This document shows positions 13,280 to 14,593 of a stretch of 14,593 nucleotides of DNA, in pieces; the first letter of the stretch is position 1; every line of letters starts with the position of its first letter. Source of the stretch: an uncultured Nitrososphaera sp. (GTDB lineage Archaea; Thermoproteota; Nitrososphaeria; Nitrososphaerales; Nitrososphaeraceae); assembly GCA_946480575.1 (NCBI GenBank), contig CAMLKF010000044.1, positions 1-14,593 on the forward strand. The letters run 5' to 3'. A program made the position numbers and the translations under genes. The notes beneath the pieces were generated by a model. That model was not told the origin of the DNA, searched no databases, and saw only the letters and a list, made by a program, of their open reading frames with translations.

Positions 13280-14593
13280 CGTGTAACAGGAGTCAGCGTG
13301 CCTATCGCCACCTCGGTCGTTATCTTTTTGACGACCTGGCCTGCGGCAGAAGAGGCAAGCAGATTCCCCTCTTCAGGGTTGCCGAAGTCACAAGTATCAT
13401 TATCATTCTGCGAAAGACGACAAGCGAAAACAGGTCTGGCTGCACCATTCCGGCTGACAGGAGCGACAGCATTTTCACAAGGTCGACTGCGCCCTTGGCC
13501 ATCACGCCGGTGCCAATAGTGAGGAGTGGCTTGAGCTTGGCGATCGCTGCCGCCAGTATTGCTCCGCCAAACTTGCCAAATGTAATGATTACCAGAACTA
13601 CCGGCAACAGGTAGTACGGCACGCTCAGGCAGCCATAGCTAAAATGGATACTGATGCTGGCAAAAAATATCGGTATGAAAACCCCGTGCGCGATGCTGTG
13701 CAAGCCCTCTATCGACTTTTCATAGTCCTTCTTTGGCATCTGCGAAAAAGAGCACGCCAAGAGTGCGCTCACCGCCCGGTAGACGCCGCTGGCTTCAGCA
13801 AAGTAGGACATGAGCAAGATCAGGCCGATGAACATGCCAAACTAGATATCCCTCACCTTGAAGTGCGACCGGACGTACCGCATCACATGCGGAAGAACCT
13901 TGAGCCTAAAGAGCGTGACTGTAGAGAAAAATATCACCATGCATACAAGCAGCCACGCAAACGAAAGCTGCTCAAACGTCAGCGACAAATCCTCCTGCTG
14001 CGAGACCAGGGCCGTTACCGTGGTGGCCGTGGGTAGACCGGATATTGCCAGCGTGGCATTCAGGCCGGCCGCAAACGGCGCGACAAAGGCGTTGACCGTC
14101 TCCTGAAAGCTAGACAGGTTTGCTAACTGAATAAAGGCGCTTGCCACTACTAGGCCGATGAATTCCGGCACAGAAGTGAGCCTAAAAATTTCAAGCCCGA
14201 GCGGCTCCTTCAGCTTGCCATAATCAATGAGGATTTTCGCAACGACCCCGAGGCTCGAGATGCTAATGACGCTTCCAACCGCAAGAAGCGGCATTGGCCC
14301 AAGGTAGATAGAGCGGGGCACTGCAAGCGCAAATGGCACGACAAACCTCACGGTGGCGCCGACAAAGAGCCTCATTCTGATCACTCAGAAAATGCTCAGA
14401 ATGCCGATTTCTTCCAGCCCTATCAGGAAGAAAAAGAAGAAGAAGAAGATGCCTGTCTGTATAACTATCTGTATAAAAAGCATGAGTTTGTCGGCAGGCT
14501 GCAACCCACGCAAGAACGGCTAGGCCCACAACTACGCCGGCAATGAGGTAGCCGAATATGGGCGGCTGCCTCAGCCTGACTGCTATTTCTTCA
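13276..14593 (-). pseudogene. CPA2-type cation/proton antiporter (Kef/NapA-like), disrupted, 5' end outside window
   Basis: Minus-strand protein of the monovalent cation:proton antiporter-2 family. It enters the window as EEIAVRLRQPPIFGYLIAGV, shifts frame near 14505 to LQPADKLMLFIQIVIQTGIF and FLIGLEEIGILSIF, hits TGA at 14385-14387, continues (MRLFVGATVRFVVPFALAVP; LKEPLGLEIFRLTSVPEFIG) to TAG at 13842-13844, and resumes in the same frame with FGMFIGLILLMSYFAEASGV and GLHSIAHGVFIPIFFASISI. KFGGAILAAAIAKLKPLLTI and GTGVMAKGAVDLVKMLSLLS correspond to the family's second core half. Another shift near 13360 gives ASSAAGQVVKKITTEVAIGT and the stop TGA 13276-13278, which overlaps the CBS gene's ATG. 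An intact protein would have about 12 membrane helices and exchange Na+ or K+ for H+ across the cytoplasmic membrane. Two nonsense codons and two frame changes make it non-functional as written. Confidence 0.85.
14427..14450. repeat. GAA/TTC repeat tract inside the antiporter relic
   Basis: The plus strand carries a run of GAA-type units, read on the minus strand as TTC codons giving six phenylalanines in a row in a membrane segment before FLIGLEEIG. It may reflect slippage. The reading frame across the tract itself is kept. Confidence 0.55.

Noticed and set aside
352..13844. Most in-frame stops inside the broken genes are TAG (about 352-354, 358-360, 8635, 8803, 13842), and UPF0182 also ends with TAG in frame with the next gene, hinting at amber recoding.
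   Set aside because: The same pseudogenes also contain TAA, TGA and several frame changes that recoding cannot explain. No pyrrolysine or suppressor tRNA is seen, and other intact genes (ABM-domain gene, cupredoxin, winged-helix at 11618) end normally with TAG.
13644..14106. Plus-strand open frames of 82-130 codons.
   Set aside because: They lie opposite clear antiporter-like sequence on the minus strand and have Lys/Arg/His-rich random-looking composition.

Overview
The window looks like chromosomal DNA of an ammonia-oxidising archaeon of the Nitrososphaera type (Thaumarchaeota/Nitrososphaerota). This is an inference from several things: a membrane-anchored type 1 copper protein, many small winged-helix proteins, a UbiA/MenA-like prenyltransferase, a UPF0182 giant membrane protein and a DUF2203 protein, non-ATG starts, and AT-rich box-A-like elements about 25-31 nt before start codons (leaderless or short-leader mRNAs) in otherwise fairly GC-rich DNA. 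No rRNA, tRNA, CRISPR array or intact transposon was recognised.

Layout. Positions 1-1634 (minus) hold a badly decayed secreted surface protein: a signal-peptide-like start, an N/G/T-rich beta-helix-like part and FG-GAP (integrin-type propeller) repeats. Positions 1659-2245 contain no convincing gene. Positions 2246-6740 (plus) hold three intact genes: UPF0182, a class I glutamine amidotransferase only 21 nt after it, and a C39-peptidase-like/TPR protein whose catalytic cysteine appears to be replaced by histidine. Positions 6761-8258 (minus) hold an aldo/keto reductase followed by an ABM-domain monooxygenase. Positions 8354-9112 (plus) are a decayed multi-pass membrane protein whose end overlaps a small winged-helix regulator (9090-9362). 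Positions 9432-9800 (minus) are a frameshifted VOC/glyoxalase-like gene. Positions 9971-11169 (minus) are a winged-helix protein overlapping a UbiA-type prenyltransferase gene. A second winged-helix gene diverges from it (plus, about 11232-11618), apparently sharing one AT-rich promoter element. Then come a plastocyanin-like protein (plus) and a DUF2203 protein (minus), convergent with a 4-nt gap. Positions 12885-14593 (minus) are a broken operon: a CPA2-type cation/proton antiporter with frameshifts and in-frame stops, formerly joined by an ATGA overlap to a CBS-domain protein that is itself frameshifted near its end.

The striking property is how many genes are broken (five in 14.6 kb) beside long intact genes. 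Either this is a decaying, relaxed-selection neighbourhood rich in envelope and transport functions, or the sequence has local indel errors. The clean 2.9-kb UPF0182 frame argues against uniformly poor sequence. I did not find a clearly new multi-gene defence or mobile system. The most interesting candidates are the UPF0182/amidotransferase/pseudo-C39-TPR block and the shared divergent promoter between two winged-helix genes.
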